A DNA stretch of 64,000 nt from Planifilum sp021793745 (GTDB lineage Bacteria; Bacillota; Bacilli; Thermoactinomycetales; DSM-44946): assembly GCA_937983105.1 (NCBI GenBank), contig CALKAM010000006.1, forward strand, positions 23,436-87,435, read 5' to 3'. A program made the translations under genes and the position numbers. A model generated the notes under the pieces. It was given only the letters and a program-made list of their open reading frames with translations, ran no database searches and was not told the origin of the DNA. Below, piece by piece: positions 26,872-36,995 of the stretch (position 1 is its first letter; each line of letters opens with the position of its first letter).

Positions 26872-27374
26872 ATTTGAGCGGTGAGTTTTTCGCCTTTTTG
26901 ATCTTTTCGCTGATGGCCATCGGCGGGGCGGTGTTCATGATCAGCTTCACTCGGGTGGTGCATATGGCGTTGGCCATGGCCTTCACCTTTCTCAGCCTGG
27001 CCGGCATGTACGTCCTGCTCCACGCGGAGTTTGTCGCCGTGGTGCAGGTGCTGATCTACACCGGAGCGGTCACCATCCTGATGCTGTTCGGAATCATGTT
27101 GACGCGCCATCGGGATGAGGACCATGCGGAAGGACGCCGATGGCACCGCGGACTGAGCTTTGTCGGAGTGACAGCCTTCGGATTGATCCTCCTGATGACG
27201 ATTTGGCGGTCGCCGCTTCCGGAAAGCGGAGCGGATCCCGCTACCTATACCGTCCAGCGCCTGGGCGAGATCATATTCCGGCATTACGTCATTCCCTTTG
27301 AGCTGACGTCGGTCCTTCTCCTGGCAGCCTTGGTGGGCGCGGTGATCTTGGCAAAAAGGGAGGGTCAGTCCTGA
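26868..27374 (+). CDS. nuoJ: NADH-quinone oxidoreductase subunit J
   Basis: Membrane subunit of 168 residues with five helices. The segment LHAEFVAVVQVLIYTGAVTILMLFG contains the conserved pi-bulge helix region of NuoJ. Overlaps nuoI (ATGA) and nuoK (TGATG). Confidence 0.94.
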   Translation: MNLSGEFFAFLIFSLMAIGGAVFMISFTRVVHMALAMAFTFLSLAGMYVLLHAEFVAVVQVLIYTGAVTILMLFGIMLTRHRDEDHAEGRRWHRGLSFVGVTAFGLILLMTIWRSPLPESGADPATYTVQRLGEIIFRHYVIPFELTSVLLLAALVGAVILAKREGQS

Positions 27375-27679
27375 TGCCTGCAACCTCATATCTGGCACTG
27401 GCGGCCATACTCTTCTGCATCGGCCTGTACGGAGTCCTCACCAAGCGGAACGCGGTGATCGTCCTCTTTTCCGTCGAGCTGATGCTGAATGCGGCCAACT
27501 TGAATCTGGTGGCCTTCTCCAAATTTGGCCTTTACGCCGATATTGCGGGGCAAATTTTCTCCCTCTTTTCCATCACCGTGGCTGCGGCGGAGGCGGCGGT
27601 AGGCATCGCCATCCTGATCGCCCTGTATCGCCGGCGCCAAACGGTGGATGTGGATCGGTTCGACACGCTGAAGGGTTGA
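27374..27679 (+). CDS. nuoK: NADH-quinone oxidoreductase subunit K
   Basis: Three-helix subunit of 101 residues homologous to MrpC. The conserved glutamate helices are present in VLFSVELMLNAANLNLVAF and AAAEAAVGIAILIALYRR. Starts within the stop of nuoJ. Confidence 0.95.
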   Translation: MPATSYLALAAILFCIGLYGVLTKRNAVIVLFSVELMLNAANLNLVAFSKFGLYADIAGQIFSLFSITVAAAEAAVGIAILIALYRRRQTVDVDRFDTLKG

Positions 27680-27807
27680 GATCCCCCTTCCCTCGGGAAC
27701 AACTTGTGAAGACCCGTGCAATCCCAAGCCTCATGTCGAGCCGGATGGTTGCTGATTTGACGTATCGATCTCATCATGGAACCTCACAGTTGAAGGACGG
27801 ATGATCC

Positions 27808-29676
27808 ATGAATTCTTTCATCGTATGGATGATTCCCCTTTTGCCCTTGATCGCCTTTTTATTGCTCATCAGCTTCGGGCGCAGGTGGAAAGAATCGGTG
27901 TCGGTCTTCACCGGATCGCTCGCCGCTTTTCTTTCGCTGGTCCTGTCCGTCTGGGTGTTGGCGGATCAATGGGGAGGCGGATCGGAGCGGCTGGCGGTGT
28001 TTCCCTGGCTCACGCTCGGGGAGACGACGATCTCCATGGGCATGGAAATCACCCGGCTGAACGCGCTGATGCTGTTGGTCGTCAGCCTGGTCAGCTTTCT
28101 GGTTCAGGTCTATTCCGCCGGGTACATGCGCGGTGATTCGAGGTTCGGGGTGTTTTACGCCTACCTGTCCCTGTTTACCTTCTCCATGTTGGGGCTGGTG
28201 ATCGCCCCCAACCTGCTGCAGCTGTATATCTTTTGGGAGCTGGTCGGGGTTTGTTCCTTCCTCCTGATCGGCTTCTGGTATTGGAAACCGGAGGCGAAGG
28301 CGGCTGCCAAGAAGGCCTTTATTGTCACCCGGGTCGGGGATATCGGCCTTTTCATCGGCATCGCCCTGATCTTCTGGCAGGTGGGCAGCTTCGATTTCCG
28401 GGAGATCTTTGCCGCCCTGGAGGCGGGCAAGGTGGCTCCGGAAATGGTGACGCTGATCGCCCTGCTGATCTTTGTCGGCGCCGTGGGGAAATCGGGTCAG
28501 TTTCCCCTGCACACCTGGTTGCCGGACGCGATGGAAGGTCCCACACCGGTCAGTGCCCTGATCCACGCCGCGACGATGGTGGCGGCCGGGGTCTATCTGG
28601 TGGCCCGGTCTTTCCCGCTGTTCGCCGCATCGGAGACGGCGATGGACGTGGTGGCTTATGTCGGAGCCTTTACCGCTCTCTTCGCCGCGACGATCGCCCT
28701 GGTGCAAAACGACATTAAGCGGGTGCTCGCCTATTCCACGGTGAGCCAGTTGGGTTACATGATGCTGGCCCTCGGTGCGGCGGGTTACGTGGCCGGGGTG
28801 TTTCACCTGTTCACCCACGCCTTTTTCAAAGCCCTGCTCTTCCTGGCGGCCGGAGCGGTGATTGTCGCCTTGAACCACGAGCAGGATATCCGGCGGATGG
28901 GGGGCCTGTGGAAGCGGCATCCCGTCGTCGGCTGGCTCTTCTTGATCGGCTGTCTGGCCATCGCCGGAATACCGCCCCTTTCCGGCTTCTTCTCCAAGGA
29001 TGAAATTCTGCTCGCCGCGTATGCCGACGGCCGGACCGGTGTGTTTTGGCTGGGAATGCTGACCGCATTCTTCACCGCCTTCTACATGTTCCGCCTCTTT
29101 TTCAAAGTGTTCTTCGGAACATACCGGGGAGAGGGTTCGATCGGTTCCGTCCCCGGCGTGATGGTGTGGCCGATGGCAGTACTCGCGGCGTTGTCGGTCC
29201 TGTCCGGTTTTGTCCAATTCCCTTCCCACGCCCTGGGTGATTGGCTGTCGGAGGGGGCGAGCCTTGCCGCAGTCGGGGGAGCGTCCCCGGTATGGGTGCC
29301 GTTGTTGGCGACGGTGGTCTCCCTGGCGGGCATTGCTTTGGCATGGATGATCTATTACAAAGGGTCGCTGGCGGCTGAGACCTTTTCCCGTCCGCTGCCC
29401 TGGCTCTACAGGATCCTGTATCGCAAATATTACGTGGATGAGGCCTATCAGTTCACCATCGTCAAATCCCTGAAGGGATTGGGGGTCTTCCTCCGCGGCT
29501 TTGACCGCTGGGTGGTGGATGGTCTGGTCGGATTGACCGCATGGATAACCCAGCTTCTCGGCCGGCTCGGATCACGGCTGCAGAATGGCCAGCTGCAGAC
29601 CTACGCGGTGATCAGCCTGATCGGCCTGGTACTTCTCTTGATCGGACTGACGGCGGGGAGGTGGATCGGATCATGA
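27808..29676 (+). CDS. nuoL: NADH-quinone oxidoreductase subunit L
   Basis: Antiporter-like proton-pumping subunit, 622 residues with about 16 helices. The pump-channel signature FPLHTWLPDAMEGPTPVSA and the lysine helix VQNDIKRVLAYSTVSQLGYM are intact, and the C-terminal lateral helix region is present. It starts 128 bases after nuoK, in a spacer without a gene, and overlaps nuoM by ATGA. Confidence 0.96.
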   Translation: MNSFIVWMIPLLPLIAFLLLISFGRRWKESVSVFTGSLAAFLSLVLSVWVLADQWGGGSERLAVFPWLTLGETTISMGMEITRLNALMLLVVSLVSFLVQVYSAGYMRGDSRFGVFYAYLSLFTFSMLGLVIAPNLLQLYIFWELVGVCSFLLIGFWYWKPEAKAAAKKAFIVTRVGDIGLFIGIALIFWQVGSFDFREIFAALEAGKVAPEMVTLIALLIFVGAVGKSGQFPLHTWLPDAMEGPTPVSALIHAATMVAAGVYLVARSFPLFAASETAMDVVAYVGAFTALFAATIALVQNDIKRVLAYSTVSQLGYMMLALGAAGYVAGVFHLFTHAFFKALLFLAAGAVIVALNHEQDIRRMGGLWKRHPVVGWLFLIGCLAIAGIPPLSGFFSKDEILLAAYADGRTGVFWLGMLTAFFTAFYMFRLFFKVFFGTYRGEGSIGSVPGVMVWPMAVLAALSVLSGFVQFPSHALGDWLSEGASLAAVGGASPVWVPLLATVVSLAGIALAWMIYYKGSLAAETFSRPLPWLYRILYRKYYVDEAYQFTIVKSLKGLGVFLRGFDRWVVDGLVGLTAWITQLLGRLGSRLQNGQLQTYAVISLIGLVLLLIGLTAGRWIGS

Positions 29677-31175
29677 ATCTGTTGACGAACCAATTGCCCA
29701 CCCTACTCACCTTTTCTCCCCTGCTGGGAGTGGCCGTGCTTCTGGCTGTGCCGGGAAAACGGATCCGGTGGGTCCGGGCGGTGGGCATGTTGGCCACTTT
29801 GCCCCCGCTGCTGTTGGCGCTGTTGATGTATGCCCGGTTTGATCCGGCGGTCCAGGGAGTGCAATTCGAGCAGTCGGTGCCCTGGTTTACCATTCCGGCG
29901 GGAATGGTATCGCTGGAGTTCTTCTACAGCATGGGAGCAGACGGGTTGTCGATGCCCCTGACGGCGATGACGGCGGTGATCGCCGCTCTGGCGGCTGTGG
30001 CTTCGATGTATATCCGGAAGAGGGTGAAGATGTATTTCATCCTGTTCCTCCTCCTGGAAATGGGGATGCTCGGAGTCTTTCTGGCCCGCAACCTGCTGCT
30101 GTTCTTCCTGTTTTTCGAAGTCACCCTGGTGACCACCTTCATTTTGATCGGCTACTGGGGGTACGTGCACCGGGAACGGGCTGCCAACTGGTTCCTGCTG
30201 TATAACGGATTGGGATCGGCGATCATGCTCCTGGCCTTTATCGGCATCCTGGTCTTGTTCCAAACTCCGGAATTCTCCAAGATGCAGGAAGCGGTGCTGG
30301 CCGGGCAGAACCCCAATATCAGCGAGATTCAGTGGCTGATATTTGCGGGGATCATCATCGCCTTCGGCATCAAACTGCCCCTCTTCCCCTTCCATTCCTG
30401 GATGGTTCGGGTGCACGCGGAGGCGGCTCCATCGGTGGTCATGATCCACGCCGGAGTGCTCCTCAAAATGGGGGCATACGGCCTGATCCGCTTCGGTGCG
30501 GAACTGTTCCCGGTCCAGTTGGAGGAATCGGCGGTGCTGCTGGCGATTCTCGGTTTGATCAACATCTTGTACGGAGCGATCCTCGCCTTCGTTCAACGCG
30601 ACCTGAAGCGGGTGCTGGCCTACTCCAGTATCAGCCATATGGGGATCGTCCTCCTGGGAATCGCTTCCCTCAACATCGCGGGATTGACGGGAGCCGTATT
30701 CCAGACGGTTTCCCACGGGTTTATCGCCGCTCTGCTGTTCTTCCTGATCTTCAGCCTGACGGAGCGGACCGGTACGACCCGGATCGACGAGCTGGGCGGC
30801 ATGGCCAAGGCGATGCCGGTGCTTTCGGGCCTCCTCCTTGCTGCAGGAATGGCTCTGCTCGGGCTGCCGGGGATGTCCGGCTTCATCAGCGAGTTTCTGG
30901 CGTTCCTCGGCCTGTTCAAGAGCGAGCCCGTGCTGGCGGCGGTGGGTGCGCTGGGCCTGATTCTCGCCGCTGTCTACACGTTGCGGGCTGTCCTTCGGAC
31001 CACCTTCGGTCCCCTGAGCGGTCATTGGGAGCAATTGACGGATGTCCGTCCGGCTGAAACCGTCCCGATGATGGTGCTGCTGGGACTGATCATCCTCATC
31101 GGTGTATACCCCGCCGTACTGGGAGAGCCGATGCAAACGACACTGCACGCGATTGTTGCAAGGATGGGAGGGTAG
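29673..31175 (+). CDS. nuoM: NADH-quinone oxidoreductase subunit M
   Basis: Antiporter-like proton-pumping subunit, 500 residues with about 14 helices. Landmarks are FFEVTLVTTFILIGYWG (conserved glutamate), FPFHSWMVRVHAEAAPS and VQRDLKRVLAYSSISHMG. ATG 29673 overlaps the nuoL stop; an upstream extension to 29541 is out of context. Confidence 0.96.
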   Translation: MNLLTNQLPTLLTFSPLLGVAVLLAVPGKRIRWVRAVGMLATLPPLLLALLMYARFDPAVQGVQFEQSVPWFTIPAGMVSLEFFYSMGADGLSMPLTAMTAVIAALAAVASMYIRKRVKMYFILFLLLEMGMLGVFLARNLLLFFLFFEVTLVTTFILIGYWGYVHRERAANWFLLYNGLGSAIMLLAFIGILVLFQTPEFSKMQEAVLAGQNPNISEIQWLIFAGIIIAFGIKLPLFPFHSWMVRVHAEAAPSVVMIHAGVLLKMGAYGLIRFGAELFPVQLEESAVLLAILGLINILYGAILAFVQRDLKRVLAYSSISHMGIVLLGIASLNIAGLTGAVFQTVSHGFIAALLFFLIFSLTERTGTTRIDELGGMAKAMPVLSGLLLAAGMALLGLPGMSGFISEFLAFLGLFKSEPVLAAVGALGLILAAVYTLRAVLRTTFGPLSGHWEQLTDVRPAETVPMMVLLGLIILIGVYPAVLGEPMQTTLHAIVARMGG

Positions 31176-31181
31176 GGGGAG

Positions 31182-32684
31182 ATGGAAAAATCGATTATCC
31201 ATTACGACTGGACCGTTATGGCCCCCGAACTGATCCTCGTCGCCGCCGCCGCGCTCATGACGGTGATCGACCTGATCATGAAGGATGATTGGGACCGCCG
31301 CTGGGTGGGCGCCTTCGGACTGGCGGCGGTGCTGGCCGCCGGCGTGTTCGTCGTCAAGGGCTTTGGCGGCCAACCCTACGAAATTCTGGGAAACACCTAC
31401 CGGGTGGACGATTTCGCTTTGGTGTTCAAAGCGCTCATCCTGGGCGGGACCGCGCTGGTCTTGCTCCTCTCCTTCACCCACCTGTACAGGGAGGAGGTTC
31501 AGGATCGCGGGGAATATTACTCCCTGCTCCTGTCCGCCGCCCTCGGCGGGATGATCATGGCCTCCTCCGCCGACCTGATCACCCTGTTCGTCGGGTTGGA
31601 ACTTTTGAGCATTTCCTCGTATATCCTGGTGGGCCTGCGCAAAAAGCGAACCGATTCGGGAGAGGCATCCTGGAAATACGTGGTCCTGGGGGGCGTCTCT
31701 TCCGCCTTCATCCTTTACGGGATGTCCTTCCTCTACGGTTTGACGGGAAGCACCAACCTGTTTGTCGTCCAGCAGCGGTTGACGGAGGCCTACATCCAGG
31801 GCTACGAATCCTTCGTTTACCTGTCGCTCTTTTTGATGGTGGTCGGGTTCGGGTTTAAGGTCGCGTCGGCTCCCTTTCACACGTGGGCGCCGGATGTGTA
31901 CCAGGGTGCTCCGACGCCGGTAACCAACTTTTTGGCGGTTGTCTCTAAAACAGCGGCTTTTGCCTTTGTCTTCCGCATCCTGATCGTCGCCTATTTGCAA
32001 CCCTTCCAGATGGGGATGTGGACGGAGATCGCGGGCCCTGTGCTGCTGATACTGGCGGGGGCGTCGATGATCATCGGCAATACGGTGGCTCTCCGCCAGA
32101 CCAACGCCAAACGGCTTCTCGCTTATTCGAGCATTGCCCATGCGGGCTACTTGCTCGTCCCGCTGGCCGTGTGGGGCTTCACCTTCTTTGAAAGCACCAT
32201 CTATTACCTGCTGGCGTACCTGTTCATGACCGTCGGGGCCTTTGCCGTCCTGATGATCGTGGAGAGGAATGAAAAGAGCGAGGAAATCGCTGCCTTTGCC
32301 GGGCTCTATCAGCGTTCTCCCTGGCTTGCGGTGGCGATGACGATCCTTCTCCTTTCCCTGGCGGGGATCCCGGTGACGGCGGGATTCTTCGGCAAATTTT
32401 ACATCCTGATCAATGCCATCGCCAGCGAAAAATTGTGGATTGCGTTGATCATGATTGCCACCACCGTCGTCTCTTACTTCTACTATTTCGAGTTTATCCG
32501 GCAGATGTTTTTCCGCCCCTCCCCCCGCGAAGGGAAGCTGGCGGTTTCGGGTGTGACGGCGGCGGTCATCCTCGTAGCCGTCCTGGGTACCGTCGGTCTG
32601 GGTGTCTTCCCGCAAAATGTCCTTCAGTTCCTGGGCGGAATCAATTGGGATGGCGCCTTTGTTCAGATGGGGCCGCCCCAGTGA
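31182..32684 (+). CDS. nuoN: NADH-quinone oxidoreductase subunit N
   Basis: Third antiporter-like subunit, 500 residues with about 14 helices. Landmarks are LFVGLELLSISSYILVGL, APFHTWAPDVYQGAPTPV and RQTNAKRLLAYSSIAHAGY. It begins 6 bases after nuoM and ends the operon at a strong terminator. NuoE, F and G are absent, as in many Bacillales complex I operons. Confidence 0.96.
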   Translation: MEKSIIHYDWTVMAPELILVAAAALMTVIDLIMKDDWDRRWVGAFGLAAVLAAGVFVVKGFGGQPYEILGNTYRVDDFALVFKALILGGTALVLLLSFTHLYREEVQDRGEYYSLLLSAALGGMIMASSADLITLFVGLELLSISSYILVGLRKKRTDSGEASWKYVVLGGVSSAFILYGMSFLYGLTGSTNLFVVQQRLTEAYIQGYESFVYLSLFLMVVGFGFKVASAPFHTWAPDVYQGAPTPVTNFLAVVSKTAAFAFVFRILIVAYLQPFQMGMWTEIAGPVLLILAGASMIIGNTVALRQTNAKRLLAYSSIAHAGYLLVPLAVWGFTFFESTIYYLLAYLFMTVGAFAVLMIVERNEKSEEIAAFAGLYQRSPWLAVAMTILLLSLAGIPVTAGFFGKFYILINAIASEKLWIALIMIATTVVSYFYYFEFIRQMFFRPSPREGKLAVSGVTAAVILVAVLGTVGLGVFPQNVLQFLGGINWDGAFVQMGPPQ

Positions 32685-32717
32685 GAAAAAACCCTGCCTG
32701 CGGGCGGGGTTTTTTCT
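32685..32717 (+). terminator. Intrinsic terminator of the nuo operon
   Basis: AAAAAACCCTGCC pairs with GGCGGGGTTTTTT, giving a GC core flanked by an A-run and a T-run, so it could work in both directions. Confidence 0.85.
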
Positions 32718-32809
32718 TTGACACTTCCCATCCCGCTCCTCAATGCTTTGCGTTTTTTCGCATGATCGGTTAGGATGAAGTGGAACGTGTCGCCAAAGGA
32801 GTGCATATC

Positions 32810-33049
32810 ATGGATGGTGCGGTGAGCCTGGGGTTTACGGCATTGATCAATATTGTGCTGACGCTTGCCGGAATCGGGTTCAGCTGGTGGCTGCTGATGA
32901 ATGTGCGATTGGATTTGTTCATGCGGGATCCGAAGGGTCCCCAGGCAAAGGCGCTGCTGGTGGTGTTGTCCATCGTCCTGGGGCACGGTTTGGCCACCTT
33001 CGTATCCGACTATCTGGGATGGTCCCGGCTCCTCAGCCAGCTCTTCTAA
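32810..33049 (+). CDS. ywzB: DUF1146 family membrane protein (YwzB-like)
   Basis: Membrane protein of 79 residues with two hydrophobic helices (about 6-30 and 48-70). The sequence and its place before ywmB and murA match B. subtilis ywzB, of unknown function. AAAGGAGTG lies 9 bases before ATG 32810. Confidence 0.8.
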   Translation: MDGAVSLGFTALINIVLTLAGIGFSWWLLMNVRLDLFMRDPKGPQAKALLVVLSIVLGHGLATFVSDYLGWSRLLSQLF

Positions 33050-33142
33050 GCCCCCGGAAAGCGCGATGCTGTGTTCGCGTATACCTCGATCCCCCATTGA
33101 CCAGAATGGATGGTGAAAAAGCGATGGGGGAAGGGATCATCC

Positions 33143-33868
33143 ATGCATTGGAAGCAAACAATTGGCGGAATTCTTTTTTTCTTCATCCTTTTTTTGTCCG
33201 TTGGATCAGGGTCTCCGGCGGGTGACGCGGAGCGGTTGATCGATGTTTTCCACCAGGTCGGGGGAAAGCCGGAAAAAATCGTGTTGCATCACGGAGGTCG
33301 GACCCAGACCCCCTGGTCCCGGAAGGAGGTTTTTGAGCTGGCCCGGAAGCTGAGCCGGGATCTCGATCTAGGGCCGGCGCGACAGACCGAGGACCGGCAC
33401 GGTCATCGCTGGACCGCCGAGGGGGAATGGGAACGAAACTTGCAGGTCCGATTGAACGTTATCAACGATAGGGTCGAATTGCAAAAAAACCGTCCTTATA
33501 TATCCGTTCAGTTGAGCGGCCGCGGACATTCCGACCGAGAGTGGTCCCGTTTCCGGCATCGGCTGGAGAAGCTTCTGATCCGTAACGGCATCGATCCCCA
33601 CATTCAATTTTCCATCCAGGGAAGCCGGCCGGGGGGGGCCGATCCGGAAGAGACGATTCGCCAGGTCCTGGAAAGGCTGGAGGCGCGAGAAGTCGAAGGG
33701 ATGCGAACGGACCGGACCACCAGCATTTCAGCCTTTTCACCGGTTTTGCGGGGCGGATTGCAGACGAAAGGTGGTACAATGAACTTACAGGTTGCCGTCC
33801 GGATGGATCGTCGCAGCGAACGAATGATCCTGACCCTGGGCACACCCATTATCACCGTCGAATATTAG
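33143..33868 (+). CDS. ywmB: YwmB-like exported protein
   Basis: Predicted secreted or membrane-tethered protein of 241 residues with an N-terminal hydrophobic segment (GGILFFFILFLSVG). The remainder has mixed alpha/beta composition and ends VAVRMDRRSERMILTLGTPIITVEY. The position between ywzB and murA and the overall pattern match the YwmB (DUF1779) family, whose function is not known. ATG 33143 follows AAGGGA; ATG 33110 is an alternative. Confidence 0.75.
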   Translation: MHWKQTIGGILFFFILFLSVGSGSPAGDAERLIDVFHQVGGKPEKIVLHHGGRTQTPWSRKEVFELARKLSRDLDLGPARQTEDRHGHRWTAEGEWERNLQVRLNVINDRVELQKNRPYISVQLSGRGHSDREWSRFRHRLEKLLIRNGIDPHIQFSIQGSRPGGADPEETIRQVLERLEAREVEGMRTDRTTSISAFSPVLRGGLQTKGGTMNLQVAVRMDRRSERMILTLGTPIITVEY

Positions 33869-33888
33869 ACAACGCGGAGGGAAGTCAT

Positions 33889-35184
33889 TTGGAAAAAATT
33901 GTTGTTCGTGGTGGCCGGCGATTGAAAGGCAGGGTGAAGGTGCACGGTGCCAAAAACGCCGTCCTGCCGATCATCGCCGCATCCATCCTGGCCGCGCGCG
34001 GGGAGCACGTGATCGATGAGATCCCGCTGTTGGAAGACGTCAAGACCATTACCGCTTTGCTGCAAAGCCTGGGAGTATCCGCGGAACTGGGCGAGGACCA
34101 TATCCGAATCTGCGCGGAAAAAGTGACCCAAACCGAAGCCCCCTACGAGCTGGTTCGGAAAATGAGGGCTTCCTTCCTCGTGATGGGACCGCTGCTGGCA
34201 CGGAAGAAACACGCCCGCATTCCCCTGCCCGGGGGATGCGCCATCGGGAGTCGGCCCATCGATCAGCATCTCAAGGGATTGGAAGCGATGGGAGCGGTCT
34301 TTGAAATCGGCAAAGGGTTCATCGAAGGTCGAGTGCCCGACCGGTTGAGGGGTGCCCGCATCTATTTGGACGTTGCCAGTGTCGGGGCGACGGAAAACAT
34401 CATGATGGCAGCCACCCTGGCGAAGGGAAGAACGGTGATTGAAAACGCAGCCCGCGAACCGGAAATCGTCGACTTGGCCAACTTCCTCAATGCGATGGGG
34501 GCCAAGGTGCGCGGGGCCGGGACCGGCACCATCCGGATCGAGGGTGTCGACCTGCTCCGGGGCACGTCCTATACCGTGATCCCGGATCGGATCGAGGCGG
34601 GGACCTATATGGTGGCCGCTGCGATCACCCGCGGAGAAGTCTTCGTCGAAGGGGCGATCAGCGATCACCTGGGGCCGGTCATTGCCAAGATGCGCGAGAT
34701 GGGCATCCACGTGATGGAAGGGGAAAACGGGGTTCACGTCCGGGCGACGGATGATCTCCGTCCGGTGGATGTCAAAACCCTTCCCTACCCCGGGTTTCCC
34801 ACGGATATGCAGGCGCAATTCATGGCCCTGCTCATGACCGTCAAGGGAACCAGCGTGATCACCGAGACCGTTTTTGAGAATCGGTTTATGCACGTGGAGG
34901 AATTGAAACGGATGGGTGCCGACATCAAAATCGATGCGCGAACGGCGGTCATCGAAGGTGGCCAGCCGCTGACCGGAGCTCAAGTCAAAGCGACCGATTT
35001 GCGGGCGGGAGCCGCCCTGGTCCTGGCTGGACTGGCCGCCGAGGGGGAGACGGAGGTCACCGAGCTGCATCACATTGACCGGGGATATGTTCAGCTGGTG
35101 GAAAAGTTGAAAGCCCTGGGAGCCGACATTGAACGCTTGCCGGTGGATACCGAAAAGGCCATGACGGAGCCCTCATACGCTTAA
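33889..35184 (+). CDS. murA: UDP-N-acetylglucosamine 1-carboxyvinyltransferase
   Basis: Adds enolpyruvate to UDP-GlcNAc, the first committed step of peptidoglycan synthesis. The 431-residue protein has the substrate lysine K22 (HGAKNAVLP) and the catalytic cysteine C117 in LPGGCAIGSRPIDQH, the fosfomycin target. The TTG at 33889 follows GGAGGGAAG. Lies 20 bases after ywmB, so it is probably cotranscribed. Confidence 0.97.
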   Translation: MEKIVVRGGRRLKGRVKVHGAKNAVLPIIAASILAARGEHVIDEIPLLEDVKTITALLQSLGVSAELGEDHIRICAEKVTQTEAPYELVRKMRASFLVMGPLLARKKHARIPLPGGCAIGSRPIDQHLKGLEAMGAVFEIGKGFIEGRVPDRLRGARIYLDVASVGATENIMMAATLAKGRTVIENAAREPEIVDLANFLNAMGAKVRGAGTGTIRIEGVDLLRGTSYTVIPDRIEAGTYMVAAAITRGEVFVEGAISDHLGPVIAKMREMGIHVMEGENGVHVRATDDLRPVDVKTLPYPGFPTDMQAQFMALLMTVKGTSVITETVFENRFMHVEELKRMGADIKIDARTAVIEGGQPLTGAQVKATDLRAGAALVLAGLAAEGETEVTELHHIDRGYVQLVEKLKALGADIERLPVDTEKAMTEPSYA

Positions 35185-35195
35185 TCGTTACGGGG

Positions 35196-35237
35196 CGAAG
35201 GCCGCAAACCGTTGAGGTTTGCGGCCTTCGTTTTTTT
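35196..35237 (+). terminator. Strong intrinsic terminator after murA
   Basis: A perfect 15-pair stem (35196-35210 with 35216-35230), GTTGA loop and seven Ts. Confidence 0.95.
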
Positions 35238-35511
35238 ATCCTTTTTCCAGGGTTCGGCGCCTGGGATCGACAAGCAGCGGTGTGGGGCCTTTTCGGGTGG
35301 CAAAGGCAATAAACCCTCTTCCCGTCCCCGCCCCGCCTTTTTCCGTTTTGGAGACCGGTGATCGTTTTGCCGGTTCTAAACCGATGCGCCCGCTCATAAT
35401 TTGAAAGGGAAGGTTGTCCCACCGGGAAGGTGGGTTGCAGTTCCCCGCCCCCTCTTCATCGGGAGGGCGGTTTTGGGAAACGGAGCTTATGAGGACGGGA
35501 GGGCGGTTTCC

Positions 35512-36558
35512 TTGCGCGAAGGGTTATGGTTGATGATCTCGCTTTTGGTCTTTCTCCTGGTGATCTTGGCCGTCCCCACGCTGTTGGTCAGTTTTCTTCC
35601 GGACAACTCCCCCCAGGAAATGACGCCCTCGGTTCAAGAGATTCCGAGGGATGCCGATGAGCCGGTCATTCGAGTGTTTTTGAGTGAGGAAAAGCGGGTG
35701 ATTCGCGTTCCCCTGGAACGATACGTCCGGGGGGTTGTGGCCGCCGAGATGCCCGCCGATTTTCACATGGAGGCGCTGAAAGCCCAGGCCCTCGCTGCGC
35801 GGACCTACATCGTCGACCGGCTGCGGAGCGGCGATTTTTCCGATATGGAGGCTCTGGGGGCGGAGGCCCGGGGGGCACACGTATCCGATTCCGTGCAGCA
35901 TCAGGCGTATCGGACCGATGAACAGTTGAAGAAATCCTGGGGAGACCGCTACGCCGCCTATTCCTCCCAAATTAATCGAGCGGTGCTCGACACGCGGGGA
36001 AAGGTGATTCTGTACAAGGGGGAACCGATCTACGCCGCTTTTTTTTCCACCAGCAACGGGCGAACGGAAAACTCCGAGGATGTCTTTTCCACATCCTTTC
36101 CGTATCTTCGGAGCGTCCCCTCCCCCTGGGACGAGAAATCCCCGAGGTTTCTGAACGAGAAGACGATATCTCTGGACGATTTCTTTCAGCGGATGGAAAA
36201 GGCGACGGGGAAGCGGGTTGCGGTTTCCGCTTCTTCCGGGAGCAACTGGATCCGCATCCTGGAGCGCACGTCCGGGAAGCGGATCAAAACCCTTCAGATC
36301 GGGGACCAAACCTTTACCGGGCGGCAGGTCCGGGAAGCCCTCGGATTGGCATCCACCGATTTTACCTGGACGATTGAAGGCGGCAGGATTCGGTTTCGAT
36401 CCAAGGGTTACGGCCACGGCGTCGGCATGAGCCAGTGGGGGGCCAATCTGCTCGCACATCAGGGAAAAAGCGCCGAGGATATCGTCCGACACTATTACCG
36501 GGGGGTGGAAATCGGATCCCTGGACGCCGTGTTGAGCCAAGCTTCGAAGAAAAACTAG
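35512..36558 (+). CDS. spoIID: Stage II sporulation protein D
   Basis: Membrane-anchored lytic transglycosylase of the engulfment DMP complex, made in the mother cell. The TTG at 35512 has GGGAGGG upstream and gives 348 residues that begin with a transmembrane anchor (GLWLMISLLVFLLVILAV). The catalytic glutamate lies in VVAAEMPADFHMEALKAQA, and the zinc/structural region FFSTSNGRTENSEDVF and the C-terminal SKGYGHGVGMSQWGA are typical. An open frame to 35401 adds 37 residues before the anchor and lacks a ribosome site. The 270 bases upstream hold only the murA terminator and unassigned sequence. Confidence 0.95.
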   Translation: MREGLWLMISLLVFLLVILAVPTLLVSFLPDNSPQEMTPSVQEIPRDADEPVIRVFLSEEKRVIRVPLERYVRGVVAAEMPADFHMEALKAQALAARTYIVDRLRSGDFSDMEALGAEARGAHVSDSVQHQAYRTDEQLKKSWGDRYAAYSSQINRAVLDTRGKVILYKGEPIYAAFFSTSNGRTENSEDVFSTSFPYLRSVPSPWDEKSPRFLNEKTISLDDFFQRMEKATGKRVAVSASSGSNWIRILERTSGKRIKTLQIGDQTFTGRQVREALGLASTDFTWTIEGGRIRFRSKGYGHGVGMSQWGANLLAHQGKSAEDIVRHYYRGVEIGSLDAVLSQASKKN

Positions 36559-36581
36559 CGTAAAGAACGGAGGCTGAAGAG

Positions 36582-36633
36582 AAGGGGTGACGCGGGCTCC
36601 CTCCCGAGGGCATAGGGAGCGGTCGCCCCTTTT
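36582..36633 (+). terminator. Terminator after spoIID
   Basis: A long two-part stem (GGGGTGAC 36584-36591 with GTCGCCCC 36622-36629, and GCTCCCT 36596-36602 with AGGGAGC 36614-36620) followed by TTTT. Confidence 0.7.
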
Positions 36634-36995
36634 CATCGGATGTGCAACCCGGTTGGATCGGCTTGTTCGCAGGCGGCTTCAGCTGATTGCACAAATCTTG
36701 TTTCAGCGGCGCAACATCGCCCTTCGGGAGGAAGCCGCCCCTCCGATTGGCGGGGAATCACACTCCCGGTGCTGCAGCTTCTTGCGACTGATGGAGGAAA
36801 TCAGGACGTGTTCTGGGATGTCCGTCCGTCTTCAAAGCAAGAGGAACACGCGGCTAAGGGTGAGGACCTTTCATTCTTCCACTTCTTCCCGGAAAAAGTC
36901 GAAAATGATTGATGGCCGTCGGAGGGGGGCTGCCCGACCCGCGTTGATCGGGCCGATAGGGAAGGGCTGACCCTCGAAAAATACTAAAAAAGTTG
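36634..36995. other. Unassigned spacer between spoIID and spoIIQ
   Basis: About 360 bases with several short open frames but no ribosome site plus family-like protein that I can support. Any spoIIQ promoter should lie near its right end, but I could not identify a convincing sigma-F pair. Confidence 0.5.

Noticed and set aside
29703..32615. A 970-codon minus-strand frame opposite nuoM and nuoN
   Set aside because: Same reason: a shadow of the codon bias of two conserved membrane protein genes.
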